A stretch of 39,256 nt of DNA from Geitlerinema sp. PCC 9228 (GCF_001870905.1 NZ_LNDC01000064.1:1-39256); one strand, 5' to 3'. Positions 17,305 through 25,992 are shown, numbered from the stretch's first letter. Translations and numbers: made by a program. Notes: generated from the sequence alone by a model not told the origin.

Positions 17305-17311
17305 AACCGGC

Positions 17312-17638
17312 ATGAAAATATCAGAAATCAAACAAGAAGTCTATCGTCTTACCAGGACGCAAAACACAAAGGAACTCAAGAAGAAGTACCCCAATTTAAC
17401 GCAAGGCAGAGACTTAAGGTATAAAGCTCAATGGTCGCAAATTCTTACCCTTGCTAAAGATTTAAATCTAGAATCCGATCTATCTCTAGAAGATTTGGAA
17501 CAATCCGAAAAAATGTTAAAAGAATCTCTATATAAAGTAGGCTATATGGCAAATTTAAGTAGTCGGGAAATTGAAAAAGACTGGCAACGCATTCAGCATT
17601 CTAGCAAAACCAGAGATATTCATATTGAAGAACTGTAA
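17312..17638 (+). CDS. Hypothetical protein, second gene of AT-rich cassette
   Basis: A 108-residue, highly charged helical protein of unknown function (MKISEIKQEVYRLTRTQNTK start; ends RDIHIEEL). It has no membrane segment, no cysteine cluster and no motif that I recognise; the abundance of Lys and Glu suggests a small adaptor or DNA/protein-binding helix bundle. I chose ATG 17312, seven bases after the upstream stop. An in-frame ATG at 17285 would overlap the upstream gene and adds only MPTNHYKTG. No strong ribosome-binding site precedes either, so translation is probably coupled to the upstream gene. The GIY-YIG gene starts two bases after its stop, which argues that the products work together. 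Confidence 0.65.
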   Translation: MKISEIKQEVYRLTRTQNTKELKKKYPNLTQGRDLRYKAQWSQILTLAKDLNLESDLSLEDLEQSEKMLKESLYKVGYMANLSSREIEKDWQRIQHSSKTRDIHIEEL

Positions 17639-17640
17639 AA

Positions 17641-17928
17641 ATGTCTTTGAAAGTTTCCATTGTAGAGCTTCATCTTTTGCCTAAAATCTGTGGGATATAC
17701 TTAGTGCGCAATTCCCACGATGAAGTTATCTATGTTGGTCAGGCTAAAAATATACATCAACGCTGGAAGAACGGACATCACAAACTAAGCAAAATTGTTG
17801 GCGAGTGTGGAAAAGATGCCTACATAGAATGCATAGAAGTTCCAGAATGGTTACTTAACCGTGCGGAAAATAGCTTATGTTCGTTTTATCAGCCGAAATT
17901 CAATAAAAAATCGACACCAGTAGTCTGA
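17641..17928 (+). CDS. Small GIY-YIG nuclease
   Basis: A 95-residue protein consisting of little more than one GIY-YIG domain. GIY lies at residues 18-20, the YIG equivalent YVG at 31-33, and the conserved Arg of the NIHQRW segment near 41. The candidate catalytic Glu is in LLNRAENSLCSF, and the closing PKFN Asn follows. All key positions appear to be present, so it should be an active endonuclease core without a separate DNA-binding domain. The fold occurs in homing endonucleases, restriction enzymes, UvrC and small stand-alone proteins. Here it is the last gene of a three-gene AT-rich operon, so it may need the two upstream helical proteins for targeting. A selfish-element or defence role is inference. 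Confidence 0.8.
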   Translation: MSLKVSIVELHLLPKICGIYLVRNSHDEVIYVGQAKNIHQRWKNGHHKLSKIVGECGKDAYIECIEVPEWLLNRAENSLCSFYQPKFNKKSTPVV

Positions 17929-17975
17929 TATATACCGCTCGAAAAGGGATAATCGCAATTGGTTTTTAGAACCCC

Positions 17976-18018
17976 AAAAAAGCGATCGCTTGCCATCACC
18001 AAACAACAAGCGATCGCT
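17976..18018 (-). terminator. Rho-independent terminator of gloB, built from two HIP1 sites
   Basis: AGCGATCGCTTG (17981-17992) pairs perfectly with CAAGCGATCGCT (18007-18018) across a 14-base loop. On the minus strand the stem is followed by a T run (complement of the A run 17976-17981). It sits 19 bases past the gloB stop. Confidence 0.75.
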
Positions 18019-18036
18019 ATTCTACCAAACAAACTT

Positions 18037-18810
18037 CTAAAACCGATTCTTACGACTGCGAACCCGGGCAAACGTTTCCACCGGGTCTTGACTGTCTACC
18101 GCCGCCTGTAACGCTGGAGACTCCCAACGCAAAAAAGGATTCGTGCGTTTTTCCAAACCCAAAACCGAAGGCACCGTCGCCTCATTTTGCTTGCGCTTCG
18201 CCTTCACTTCCTCAAACCGCTGCTGCAAATCCGCATTGTCTCCATCCACCGTCACCGCAAACTGGAGATTTTTCAGCGTATACTCGTGAGCGCACCAAAT
18301 CCGCGTATTGTCCGGCAACTGGCGCAACTTCGTCAGCGACGATACCATCTGATTGGGACTGCCTTCAAACAATCTGCCGCAGCCGCCAGCAAACAGCGTA
18401 TCGCCACAGAACAATTCTCCCATCTCTTCCCCTTCAGCCGGCGGGAAATAATAGGCAATGTGAGCGCGGGTGTGACCGGGCACGAAAAATACCTCACCAG
18501 TGCGATTGGCAAATTCCACGCGATCGCCTTCTTGTAAGTATACCTGCTGACCCGGAATGCGTCCGCGATCTTCCGCACCACCGTAAACCACCAAATCTGG
18601 AAAACGCCGCATCAGTTCCTTATTGGCACCCACATGGTCGTGGTGGTGGTGAGTATTGAAAATCGTGGTCAGTTGTGCGCCGAGGCTATCCAACTTTTGC
18701 AGCACCGGTTTTGCCTCCGCCGGGTCTACTACCGCTGCTTCGTTTTTCTCCGGGTCGTGCAACAAAAAGATATAGTTATCGGAAAGTGCTGGTAAGCGAT
18801 AAACTTGCAT
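18037..18810 (-). CDS. gloB: Hydroxyacylglutathione hydrolase (glyoxalase II)
   Basis: A 257-residue metallo-beta-lactamase-fold enzyme that hydrolyses S-lactoylglutathione to lactate and glutathione, the second step of methylglyoxal detoxification in the cytoplasm. The metal-binding THHHHDH motif is at residues 53-59. The further ligands are in [24 protein letters not shown] and the C-terminal [13 protein letters not shown]; the C-terminal helical domain ends with [13 protein letters not shown]. Length is as expected for the family. ATG 18810 is chosen because a perfect AGGAGG lies just upstream and the protein then starts [17 protein letters not shown], as homologues do. It is downstream of tetR on the same strand, across a 115-base gap, so it probably has its own promoter. 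It ends in the HIP1-built terminator. Confidence 0.95.
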   Translation of the reverse strand: MQVYRLPALSDNYIFLLHDPEKNEAAVVDPAEAKPVLQKLDSLGAQLTTIFNTHHHHDHVGANKELMRRFPDLVVYGGAEDRGRIPGQQVYLQEGDRVEFANRTGEVFFVPGHTRAHIAYYFPPAEGEEMGELFCGDTLFAGGCGRLFEGSPNQMVSSLTKLRQLPDNTRIWCAHEYTLKNLQFAVTVDGDNADLQQRFEEVKAKRKQNEATVPSVLGLEKRTNPFLRWESPALQAAVDSQDPVETFARVRSRKNRF

Positions 18811-18925
18811 ACAACCTCCTTGGTTTGCTTTCTCGCCAGCAACGAGGGGGAACCATACCGGCAAAAAATTCCTACCCCCCTATCATTTTACAAGCAGCGA
18901 TCGGGGAAACCGCAGCTGCTCGTTT

Positions 18926-19543
18926 CTACTCCGAACAGCTATATCCTTCCAAAAACGTGGTAACAGCGCTATCAACAAGGGTTTCAATCTGTTGCTGGTC
19001 TGGGGCTGACATAGTACCAAGTAACCGCTGCATTTGGATAGAACCAAGAAACATGCCTATAAATTGCATGGCAGCTTGTTGGCTATCGCAAGGTTTTAAT
19101 GTTCCCAACTGCTGTTGTTTTTCCAAATATTGCGCCAGACATTGGTGGCATGGCTGCGGTCCAGACTTCAAAAACAACGAACCTAACTCTGGAAACTGCC
19201 GGTTTTCAGCAATCACAATGCGCAGCAAACCAATAGCCCGGTCGGAAAGCACCACCGACATCACCTGTTTGCCAATTGCTGTCAGTGCCTCTCGCGGTGG
19301 CAAATTACCAATTTCTGCATCTGCCAGCGGCGATAAAATTTGCTGGCTCATATCTTCCACAATGGCGCGAAACAACCCTTGTTTGCCGCCAAAATAATTA
19401 TAAATATTCGCCTTGGAACCACCTACTTCTTTGACAATCGCATCGACGCTGACACCGTCGTATCCTCGCTCGACAAACAAATCTGCTGCTGCATTCAAAA
19501 TGGCTTTTTTCTTTTCTGCCGAGCGAGTTGTGGATACGCCCAT
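18926..19543 (-). CDS. TetR/AcrR-family repressor of the adjacent efflux genes
   Basis: A 205-residue TetR-family regulator. The N-terminal helix-turn-helix spans about residues 10-57 (KKAILNAAADLFVERGYDGV, then VGGSKANIYNYFGGKQGLF), typical of AcrR-like proteins. The C-terminal ligand domain is helical and has a Cys pair (PCHQC) in the middle. The start is ATG 19543, preceded by AAAGGAG at proper spacing; an in-frame TTG nine codons earlier is less likely. It is divergent from the RND adaptor gene across 257 bases that contain two matching palindromes, so it probably represses the efflux genes and itself until an inducer binds. The nature of the inducer cannot be told. Confidence 0.9.
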   Translation of the reverse strand: MGVSTTRSAEKKKAILNAAADLFVERGYDGVSVDAIVKEVGGSKANIYNYFGGKQGLFRAIVEDMSQQILSPLADAEIGNLPPREALTAIGKQVMSVVLSDRAIGLLRIVIAENRQFPELGSLFLKSGPQPCHQCLAQYLEKQQQLGTLKPCDSQQAAMQFIGMFLGSIQMQRLLGTMSAPDQQQIETLVDSAVTTFLEGYSCSE

Positions 19544-19604
19544 ATTTCCGTCTCCTTTGCCAATAACCAATTGTACCGAAAAAATATGGTCAAGCAGGTT
19601 GACA

Positions 19605-19623
19605 ATACTATACGGTACGGTAT
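19605..19623. promoter_or_regulatory. Candidate TetR operator 1
   Basis: ATACTATACGGTACGGTAT is an imperfect palindrome that matches operator 2 at 17 of 19 positions. It lies 61 bases upstream of the tetR start, suited to autorepression. Confidence 0.6.
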
Positions 19624-19766
19624 ACTTAAAACAAGTTCGCCGAAACCCAACCCCGAGTTGGTTTTCTCTGGTTGGGATTGTTGAAATTAGGAAACCTGAG
19701 AGGTTCTACGTGTACCAATCGTGCTTCACCTAGCCACCACTGGCTATATATTTTTTACTTTCAATA

Positions 19767-19785
19767 ATACCATACAGTACGGTAT
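19767..19785. promoter_or_regulatory. Candidate TetR operator 2
   Basis: ATACCATACAGTACGGTAT is an imperfect palindrome (16 of 19 positions symmetric). It ends 15 bases before the ATG of the efflux adaptor, so a bound repressor would block initiation or early elongation. Confidence 0.65.
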
Positions 19786-19800
19786 TAAAGGGAATGGCAA

Positions 19801-21231
19801 ATGCAAGGAAACCCAACCCAAGAAGAAACGCACGGTCAAATCTTACTGGATAAAAAAGATATCCCGACCGAGACAGAAGTTCCTCCTACTACCAACAGCC
19901 GCACAAGGCGATTGATGGCTCTTGGTGGGGCAGGCTTGCTCGCCGCTGGCGTAATTGGGGGTCTGTCGCTAGTAGCGAGCAAATCCGAAAAACAAGCACC
20001 TTCAGAACCCAGCCAAACAGCAACCAATGCAATTCCTGTAGAAACGCTGAAGGTGGAACCGGTATCTTCTTACCAAGTACAGCGCAGTTACACCGGCGAA
20101 ATTACCGCCCGACGCACCAGCAAAGTGGGATTTGAACGCAGCGGTCAGCTTGCTCAACTCTTTGTTGAAGAAGGCGATCGCGTTACCGCCGGACAACCCC
20201 TAGCAAAACTCGACACCCGCAACTTGCAAGCCCAGCGCCAACAACTGCAAGCCCAACGCGATCGCGCCTTAGCCAAACTCGAACAATTGCAAAACGGTCC
20301 GCGCACGGAAGACATCGAAGCCGCCCGTGCCAACGTTCGTAACTTAGAAAAAGAATTGCAATTGAAAAAAAAGCAGCGATCGCGCCGGGAATATCTCTAC
20401 CACGAAGGCGCTATTTCCCGCGAACACCGAGACGAATTTCGCTACCAACAAGAAGCTCTAGCTGCCCGTTTGGATGAAGCCCGCAGCCGCCTGCAAAAAC
20501 TGCTCAACGGCACCCGCCAAGAAGAAATTGCCGCCCAACGCGCCACCGTTCGCGAACTGGAAGCCAGCATCAACAATATCCATGTCACCCTCGACAAAAG
20601 CGTTCTCAAAGCCCCCTTTACCGGTACGGTTTCCCAACGCAACTTTGATGAAGGCACCGTCGTACAAGCCGGCCAGCCTGTGGTTCGCTTGGTCGAAAAC
20701 AGTTCTCCAGAAGCACGCATCGGCTTGCCCGCCCAATTTGCGCGCACTTTGCAGCCAGGCACTTCGCAAACCGTACAAGTGGGTTCCCAGAAATTTTCTG
20801 CCACCGTAGCCTCCATTTTGCCAGAAGTTGACCCGCAAACGCGCACCCAAGTAGTGGTTCTGAACCTAGAAGCTACTGCCATCTCCTATGCTTCTCCCGG
20901 GCAAACCGTACGCATGCACCGCACCAAAACCATAGAAACCCAGGGCTACTGGGTGCCCCTATCAGCCCTCACACAAAGCGTACGAGGCCTGTGGACTTGC
21001 TACGTGGTCGTACCATCCTCACAAGGGCAAGGCTGGCAAGTACAGCAACAAACCGTAGAAATCTTACATCAAAACAGCGATCGCGCTTTCGTGCGGGGAA
21101 CCTTGCAAGCAAACCAACGCCTGGTCGCCAACGGCACCCACCGACTGGTTCCTGGACAGCAAGTACGTCCAGTCACGGCCACCGCCAACCAACCCAACGC
21201 CAACCAACAAGCCCAGCTATCGCAGCAATAA
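19801..21231 (+). CDS. RND efflux periplasmic adaptor (HlyD/AcrA family)
   Basis: A 476-residue membrane fusion protein linking an inner-membrane RND pump to an outer-membrane channel. A 38-residue cytoplasmic tail is followed by one helix at about 39-62 (MALGGAGLLAAGVIGGLSLV) as anchor or uncleaved signal. Then come a lipoyl-like half (GQLAQLFVEEGDRVTAGQPL), a long coiled-coil hairpin of about 110 residues rich in Arg, Gln and Glu, and the second lipoyl half (VLKAPFTGTVSQRNFDEGTV). A beta-barrel and a membrane-proximal domain follow. The final ~30 residues are Gln/Asn-rich. AAGGGAA precedes the ATG; operator 2 is just upstream, so the TetR protein likely controls it. An alternative ATG at the start of the helix would drop the tail. 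The pump gene follows after two bases. Confidence 0.9.
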   Translation: MQGNPTQEETHGQILLDKKDIPTETEVPPTTNSRTRRLMALGGAGLLAAGVIGGLSLVASKSEKQAPSEPSQTATNAIPVETLKVEPVSSYQVQRSYTGEITARRTSKVGFERSGQLAQLFVEEGDRVTAGQPLAKLDTRNLQAQRQQLQAQRDRALAKLEQLQNGPRTEDIEAARANVRNLEKELQLKKKQRSRREYLYHEGAISREHRDEFRYQQEALAARLDEARSRLQKLLNGTRQEEIAAQRATVRELEASINNIHVTLDKSVLKAPFTGTVSQRNFDEGTVVQAGQPVVRLVENSSPEARIGLPAQFARTLQPGTSQTVQVGSQKFSATVASILPEVDPQTRTQVVVLNLEATAISYASPGQTVRMHRTKTIETQGYWVPLSALTQSVRGLWTCYVVVPSSQGQGWQVQQQTVEILHQNSDRAFVRGTLQANQRLVANGTHRLVPGQQVRPVTATANQPNANQQAQLSQQ

Positions 21232-21233
21232 CC

Positions 21234-24200
21234 ATGATGGCATCTTTCTATCGCAATATTCGGCTGATTATCCTCGTAGTCTTTTTAATTGTGGCTTGGG
21301 GCATTGCTTCCTTTCAAGCCTTACCGCGTCAAGAAGACCCAGAACTGATTGCTCGTACCGCCGTCGTCAAAACCGCCTATCCCGGTGCTAGCGCCGAACG
21401 GGTGGAATCGTTGGTAACGAAAGTTTTGGAATCGGAAATTGCCGAAATCGAAGCCGTCAAAACCATTTCTTCCGATTCTCGCGTAGGTTTCTCCACGATT
21501 TCCGTAGAACTGGCAGACAAAATTACCAACGCACAACCCATTTGGTCTAAAGTTCGCAACGAAATGGACGAAGCCAAAACCGAGTTTCCTTCTGGTGCCA
21601 GCGATCCGAGTCTAGAAGAAGTCGAAATCAAAGCGTATACCCTCATTCCCGCATTGAAATGGACTCAGGACCAAGAACCGAACTATGCCATTATGCGTCG
21701 CTATACCGAAGAACTGGCCGTAACCATGCGCGGTCTGCCAGGAACGGACGAGGTAGAGCTGTTCGGGGCACCAAAAGAAGAAATTCTGGTGGAAGTGGAT
21801 GCGTCCGAATTGGTGGCAGTAGGACTGTCCCCACAAGTCCTAGCCAATCGCATTGACCTCAGCGATGCCAAAGTATCGGCAGGAGAATTGCACAACTCGG
21901 AACGCAATCTGGCTTTAGAGGTCAACAGCGAACTCAAAACCTTAGAACAAATCCGCCAAATTCCCATTCAAAACAGCCAAGAGGGTCAGTTTACCCGTCT
22001 GGGCGATATTGCCACTGTAGACCGGGGCATTAGCCAACCCCCGCAAAAACTGGCTTTGGTGGGTGAGGAACCTGCGATCGCATTGGGCGTTTTGATGAAA
22101 TCGGGCAAACGCATCGACCAATATGCCCAAACTGTTCGCCAGCAAGTGGATGCGTTTCGCCAGCGTTTGCCTTCTGGTATCGAACTGGATGTGATTTTCG
22201 ACCAAAGCGTATATGTAGAAGACCGCATTCAGTCTCTCATGGCCAATCTCCTATTTGCCGCCATTCTGGTCATTGCTGTCGTGTTTGTGGCCATGGGCTG
22301 GCGTTCGGCATTTGTTGTGGGTGTTGCTTTGCCGCTGACAGTATGTGCGGTTTTGGGTTGGATGAGTGCCTTGGACATGGCCGTGCATCAGATGTCGGTC
22401 ACGGGGTTGATTATTGCTTTGGGATTGCTGATTGACAATGCCATTGTGGTGGTCAACGAAATCGACATGAAATTGAAAGAAGGCATCAAACCCGTTCAAG
22501 CCGTTACCAAAACCGTCAACTATCTCAAAGTTCCCTTATTTGCTTCCACGCTCACAACTGTCCTTACTTTTTTACCTATTGCTCTGCTTCCTGGCGGTGC
22601 TGGGGAATTTGTGGGGTCGATTTCGGTAAGCGTGATTCTTGCCCTAATTTCTTCGCTGGCTATTTCGCTGGTCGTTGTAGCTTCTATAGCAGGTCGCCTA
22701 CTGGCCAGCAGCCATGCCCACACGCTACCTCCACAGGGTCATTTTTCTTCAAGAAAAGAACGAACTGCTTTCAAACGCGCCCATGCTTGGTGGAATCAAG
22801 GCCTTTCCTGGCCCCGCTTGGCACGGGCTTACCGTTGGACTTTAGAACGCATAACCAGCAAACCATTGCTGGCTGTGGTGCTGACGTTTGCCATTCCCAT
22901 CACCGGATTTGCCGTAGCTGGCAATTTGGACCGGCAATTTTTCCCGTTGGTGAATCGGAACCAATTTCAAATTGAAGTGGAGTTTGCTCCGGAAACCGCG
23001 ATCGCACAAACCAAGGAAAAAACCCGTCGCATGGGCGATAAATTGCGTCAGTATTCTCCCGTGGAAAGCGTCCATTGGTTTGTAGGCGAAAGCGCCCCTA
23101 AATTTTACTACAACATTACTGGATCGCGCCAAAACCAAGCCCACTATGCAGAAGCCATGGTGAATTTGCGTTCCGGAGAAGGGGTGCAACAATTGGTGCG
23201 AACGGTTCAACAAGATTTAAGTAACAATTTTCCGGAAGCGCGGGTTTTGGTACAGCAACTCGGACAAGGTCCGCCCTACGATGCCCCAGTGGAAATGCGA
23301 ATTTACGGACCCAATTTGCAAGAATTGCGGCGATTGGGCAGCCAGGCACGGGAAATTTTGGCATCGGTCCCGAATGTGGTTCACGTGCGCGACGATTTGA
23401 GCGAGTACCGACCCAAGTTAGGCTTTGAAGTGGATGAAGAAAAGGTTCAACGAGCCGGTTTGGACAACACTGCGATCGCGCAACAACTGCAAGCTTATTT
23501 GACAGGTACCATTGGGGGATCGATTTTGGAATCCACCGAAAATCTGCCGGTGCGGGTACGGTTAAAAAATCGCGATCGCGCCAACCTCGACGAAATTGCT
23601 TCTTTAAATCTGCGCTCTCCCACCACCAGTAACAACCAATTCAATCCCAACTCTGCCCTGGGAGAGTTTCGTTTGATGCCGCAACGTGCCAACATTGCCC
23701 GTCGCAACGAACAGCGGGTCAACACCGTACAAGGCTTTATTACCGCTGGCGTTTTGCCATCTACGGTTTTGGCTGACTTTCAAGCTGCTTTAGACAAGCA
23801 AAATTTCCAATTGCCCTCTGGCTACCGATACGAGTTCGGCGGCGAACAAGAAGAAAGCAACAAAGCCGTGGGAAATTTATTGCTCTACGTACCGTTGCTG
23901 GTTTTGGTTATGACAGCCGCTTTGGTTATATCTTTAAATTCCTTCCGTCAAGCAGCCATTATTGCCGCCATTGCTGTGGGGTCTGTGGGCTTGGCGTTAT
24001 TTGCATTGTGGGTTTTCGACTCTATTTTAGGATTTATGGCAATTGTTGGATCCATGGGACTGGTTGGTATTGCCATTAACGACTCTATTGTGGTGCTATC
24101 GGCTTTAAATGAAGACAAACGAGCCAGAAGCGGCGACCCCAAAGCCATACGGGAGGTGGTCGTCAAATCGACGCGACACGTGCTTACCACCACTGTCACT

Positions 24201-24401
24201 ACCATGATGGGATTTGTGCCCTTACTTTTAGAAGGCGACCCGTTTTGGCGACCTCTAGCGATCGCGATCGCGGGAGGCATTGCTGGTTCTTCCTTGCTGG
24301 CGTTGTATTTCGTTCCAGCAGCCTATCTAGCTCTGATGTACCGCCTGCCGCGCATTTTACGCAAGAAACCTACCAAAATCTCTCGCCAGGCGTCAACCTA
24401 A
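21234..24401 (+). CDS. RND efflux pump, inner-membrane permease (AcrB superfamily)
   Basis: A 1055-residue RND transporter, the normal AcrB length. It opens with an N-terminal helix (IRLIILVVFLIVAWGIASF), then LPRQEDPELIARTAVVKTAY at the start of the first porter domain. The two halves repeat the plan of one helix, a large periplasmic loop and five or more helices. In helix 4 the proton-relay Asp pair is present as Asp401-Asn402 (LLIDNAIVVVNEID) instead of Asp-Asp. In helix 10 the region IAINDSIVVL has Ile near 948 where AcrB has Lys940, but carries an Asp at 950. The start is ATG 21234 (or 21237), two bases after the adaptor stop; the frame is open further upstream but inside the adaptor gene. 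Substrate cannot be predicted; multidrug, solvent or metabolite export are all possible. Confidence 0.92.
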   Translation: MMASFYRNIRLIILVVFLIVAWGIASFQALPRQEDPELIARTAVVKTAYPGASAERVESLVTKVLESEIAEIEAVKTISSDSRVGFSTISVELADKITNAQPIWSKVRNEMDEAKTEFPSGASDPSLEEVEIKAYTLIPALKWTQDQEPNYAIMRRYTEELAVTMRGLPGTDEVELFGAPKEEILVEVDASELVAVGLSPQVLANRIDLSDAKVSAGELHNSERNLALEVNSELKTLEQIRQIPIQNSQEGQFTRLGDIATVDRGISQPPQKLALVGEEPAIALGVLMKSGKRIDQYAQTVRQQVDAFRQRLPSGIELDVIFDQSVYVEDRIQSLMANLLFAAILVIAVVFVAMGWRSAFVVGVALPLTVCAVLGWMSALDMAVHQMSVTGLIIALGLLIDNAIVVVNEIDMKLKEGIKPVQAVTKTVNYLKVPLFASTLTTVLTFLPIALLPGGAGEFVGSISVSVILALISSLAISLVVVASIAGRLLASSHAHTLPPQGHFSSRKERTAFKRAHAWWNQGLSWPRLARAYRWTLERITSKPLLAVVLTFAIPITGFAVAGNLDRQFFPLVNRNQFQIEVEFAPETAIAQTKEKTRRMGDKLRQYSPVESVHWFVGESAPKFYYNITGSRQNQAHYAEAMVNLRSGEGVQQLVRTVQQDLSNNFPEARVLVQQLGQGPPYDAPVEMRIYGPNLQELRRLGSQAREILASVPNVVHVRDDLSEYRPKLGFEVDEEKVQRAGLDNTAIAQQLQAYLTGTIGGSILESTENLPVRVRLKNRDRANLDEIASLNLRSPTTSNNQFNPNSALGEFRLMPQRANIARRNEQRVNTVQGFITAGVLPSTVLADFQAALDKQNFQLPSGYRYEFGGEQEESNKAVGNLLLYVPLLVLVMTAALVISLNSFRQAAIIAAIAVGSVGLALFALWVFDSILGFMAIVGSMGLVGIAINDSIVVLSALNEDKRARSGDPKAIREVVVKSTRHVLTTTVTTMMGFVPLLLEGDPFWRPLAIAIAGGIAGSSLLALYFVPAAYLALMYRLPRILRKKPTKISRQAST

Positions 24402-24416
24402 CTTTGCGAGGAGTTT

Positions 24417-25925
24417 ATGTTCAGACAACCGCTTTTATTCGCAGCCCTAGCTGCCAATACCATTATTGCCGCGATCGGACTTTGGGATGCCGAAGGATTG
24501 GCCAACTTTGCTAGCAGCGTTACCAACATGCTATTTGACAGCCGCGGTTGGTTCATCATGCTCTCGGTGACTGCTTTTGTGCTGGTTTGCATTGGCTTGG
24601 CATTTTCCCGATACGGCCGTATGAAACTTGGTGGCAAAGACGACGAACCAGAATTTTCTACCATTACGTGGATTACCATGCTTTTTTCCGCCGGTATGGG
24701 TGTGGGATTGCTTTACTGGGGCACGGCCGAACCACTGTTTCATTTTACAGTCAGCCGTAACCTTTTTGATACCACCCAAGAAGCAGCCACTGCCGCCCTG
24801 AAAGTAACCAACTTCCATTGGGGCATTCATGCCTGGACGATTTATGCCATGCTCGCTTTGATTTTGGCTTACTTCAGCTACCGCAAGCAAAATCCCATGT
24901 TGGTTAGCACCCCCATTCGTTCTGTTTTTCGCGATCGCCAGTGGAGCGGTATTGTCGCCTCGCTATGCGATTTGATATCCTTAATTGCCGTTTCCATTGG
25001 CGTGGCTGGTTCCATTGCCATGGGAATTTTCCAAGTCCAGAGTGGCGTAGAATCCATATTTGGTTTGGAAAATACAGGAACTTGGATGGCTCTGGGCATT
25101 TTTTTACTCTTATTTATCGCTTATATTTTTCCCCTCACTGTCGATTTAGCCAGTGGCATGGCTCTCATTGCCAATGCCTGTATGGCGATCGCGATCGTAC
25201 TCTTACTTTATGTTTTGTTGGTTGGTCCCACTCACTACATGATGAACGCCATTGTGGATACTTTGGGAGAATACGGCAGCGAATTCTTAACTCGCGGTCT
25301 AAAAACGTATACATTCGTCGACCAGAGCAATCGAAGTTGGTTTAAAGATTGGACGCTGACTTACATGATTTGGTGGATTGCTTGGGCACCTTTTGTCAGC
25401 GTTTTTATTGCTCGTATTTCTCGGGGTCGTACCATTCGGGAATTTCTGGTAACGGTAATTTTGATACCAACTTTGTTTTCCATCGTTTGGTTTGGGGTTT
25501 TTGGCGGCATCGGTTTTTACGAAATTTTGGAAGGCACTCTACCTTTGTTAGAGACGGTGCAAACCAATCTCGATGCCGTTACTTTTAAGGTTTTAGAAAG
25601 ACTACCACTTAGCATTGTGACGGTTCCAACAACCATTGTTATTTCTTTTATGTTCGTTGTCACCAGTGTCGTCAGTGCCACTTACGTTCTTGCCATGTTT
25701 TCCGAGGCAGGAAACGAAAATCCCAAAACGCGATCTAAGTTAATTTGGGGAACCATTGTCGGCGTACTGGGTATTGTTGCTATTCTAACGGGCAATATCG
25801 AAGCCGTGCGTGCGATTATTGCCTTGGGCGCTATGCCATTTAGCTTTATTATTTTGTTGCTCTTAGTTTGCCTGCTGAAAGATTTGAAGCGTTTGAAGCA
25901 TACCAGCCATGGAAAACTTAATTGA
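24417..25925 (+). CDS. BCCT-family transporter (betaine/choline/carnitine type)
   Basis: A 502-residue, twelve-helix secondary transporter. Signature segments include ITMLFSAGMGVGLLYWGTAE (the helix with the G-x-G substrate and ion motif), FHWGIHAWTIYAMLALILAY, and MIWWIAWAPFVSVFIARISR followed by GRTIREF. These are hallmarks of Na+- or H+-coupled BCCT carriers of glycine betaine, choline or related compatible solutes. There is no long regulatory C-terminal tail, so osmosensing like BetP's is not evident. GAGGAG stands upstream of the ATG, and only 15 bases separate it from the pump stop, so it is probably in the TetR-controlled operon. That is an unusual partner for an efflux pump and may point to a shared substrate class or stress response. 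Osmolyte uptake would fit a saline or alkaline habitat. Confidence 0.92.
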   Translation: MFRQPLLFAALAANTIIAAIGLWDAEGLANFASSVTNMLFDSRGWFIMLSVTAFVLVCIGLAFSRYGRMKLGGKDDEPEFSTITWITMLFSAGMGVGLLYWGTAEPLFHFTVSRNLFDTTQEAATAALKVTNFHWGIHAWTIYAMLALILAYFSYRKQNPMLVSTPIRSVFRDRQWSGIVASLCDLISLIAVSIGVAGSIAMGIFQVQSGVESIFGLENTGTWMALGIFLLLFIAYIFPLTVDLASGMALIANACMAIAIVLLLYVLLVGPTHYMMNAIVDTLGEYGSEFLTRGLKTYTFVDQSNRSWFKDWTLTYMIWWIAWAPFVSVFIARISRGRTIREFLVTVILIPTLFSIVWFGVFGGIGFYEILEGTLPLLETVQTNLDAVTFKVLERLPLSIVTVPTTIVISFMFVVTSVVSATYVLAMFSEAGNENPKTRSKLIWGTIVGVLGIVAILTGNIEAVRAIIALGAMPFSFIILLLLVCLLKDLKRLKHTSHGKLN

Positions 25926-25992
25926 TACATTCCTCAACGTCACCGTATTTGCCTTCGTAGGCTTTTTAATTTGGTTGTATTTCAGCGAATAG
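25909..25992 (+). CDS. Possible 27-residue single-helix membrane protein
   Basis: An ATG at 25909 opens a 27-codon frame overlapping the last 17 bases of the BCCT gene in another frame and ending at TAG 25992. It encodes MENLIDTFLNVTVFAFVGFL and then IWLYFSE, a typical single transmembrane helix with acidic ends. The ribosome-binding site is weak, but stop-start overlap could allow coupling. It might be a small partner subunit of the transporter. It is too short to be sure that it is a gene. Confidence 0.4.
   Translation: MENLIDTFLNVTVFAFVGFLIWLYFSE

Noticed and set aside
20991-21233. 81-codon upstream extension of the RND pump frame
   Set aside because: Lies inside the adaptor gene in another frame; the ATG at 21234 gives the standard N-terminal helix.
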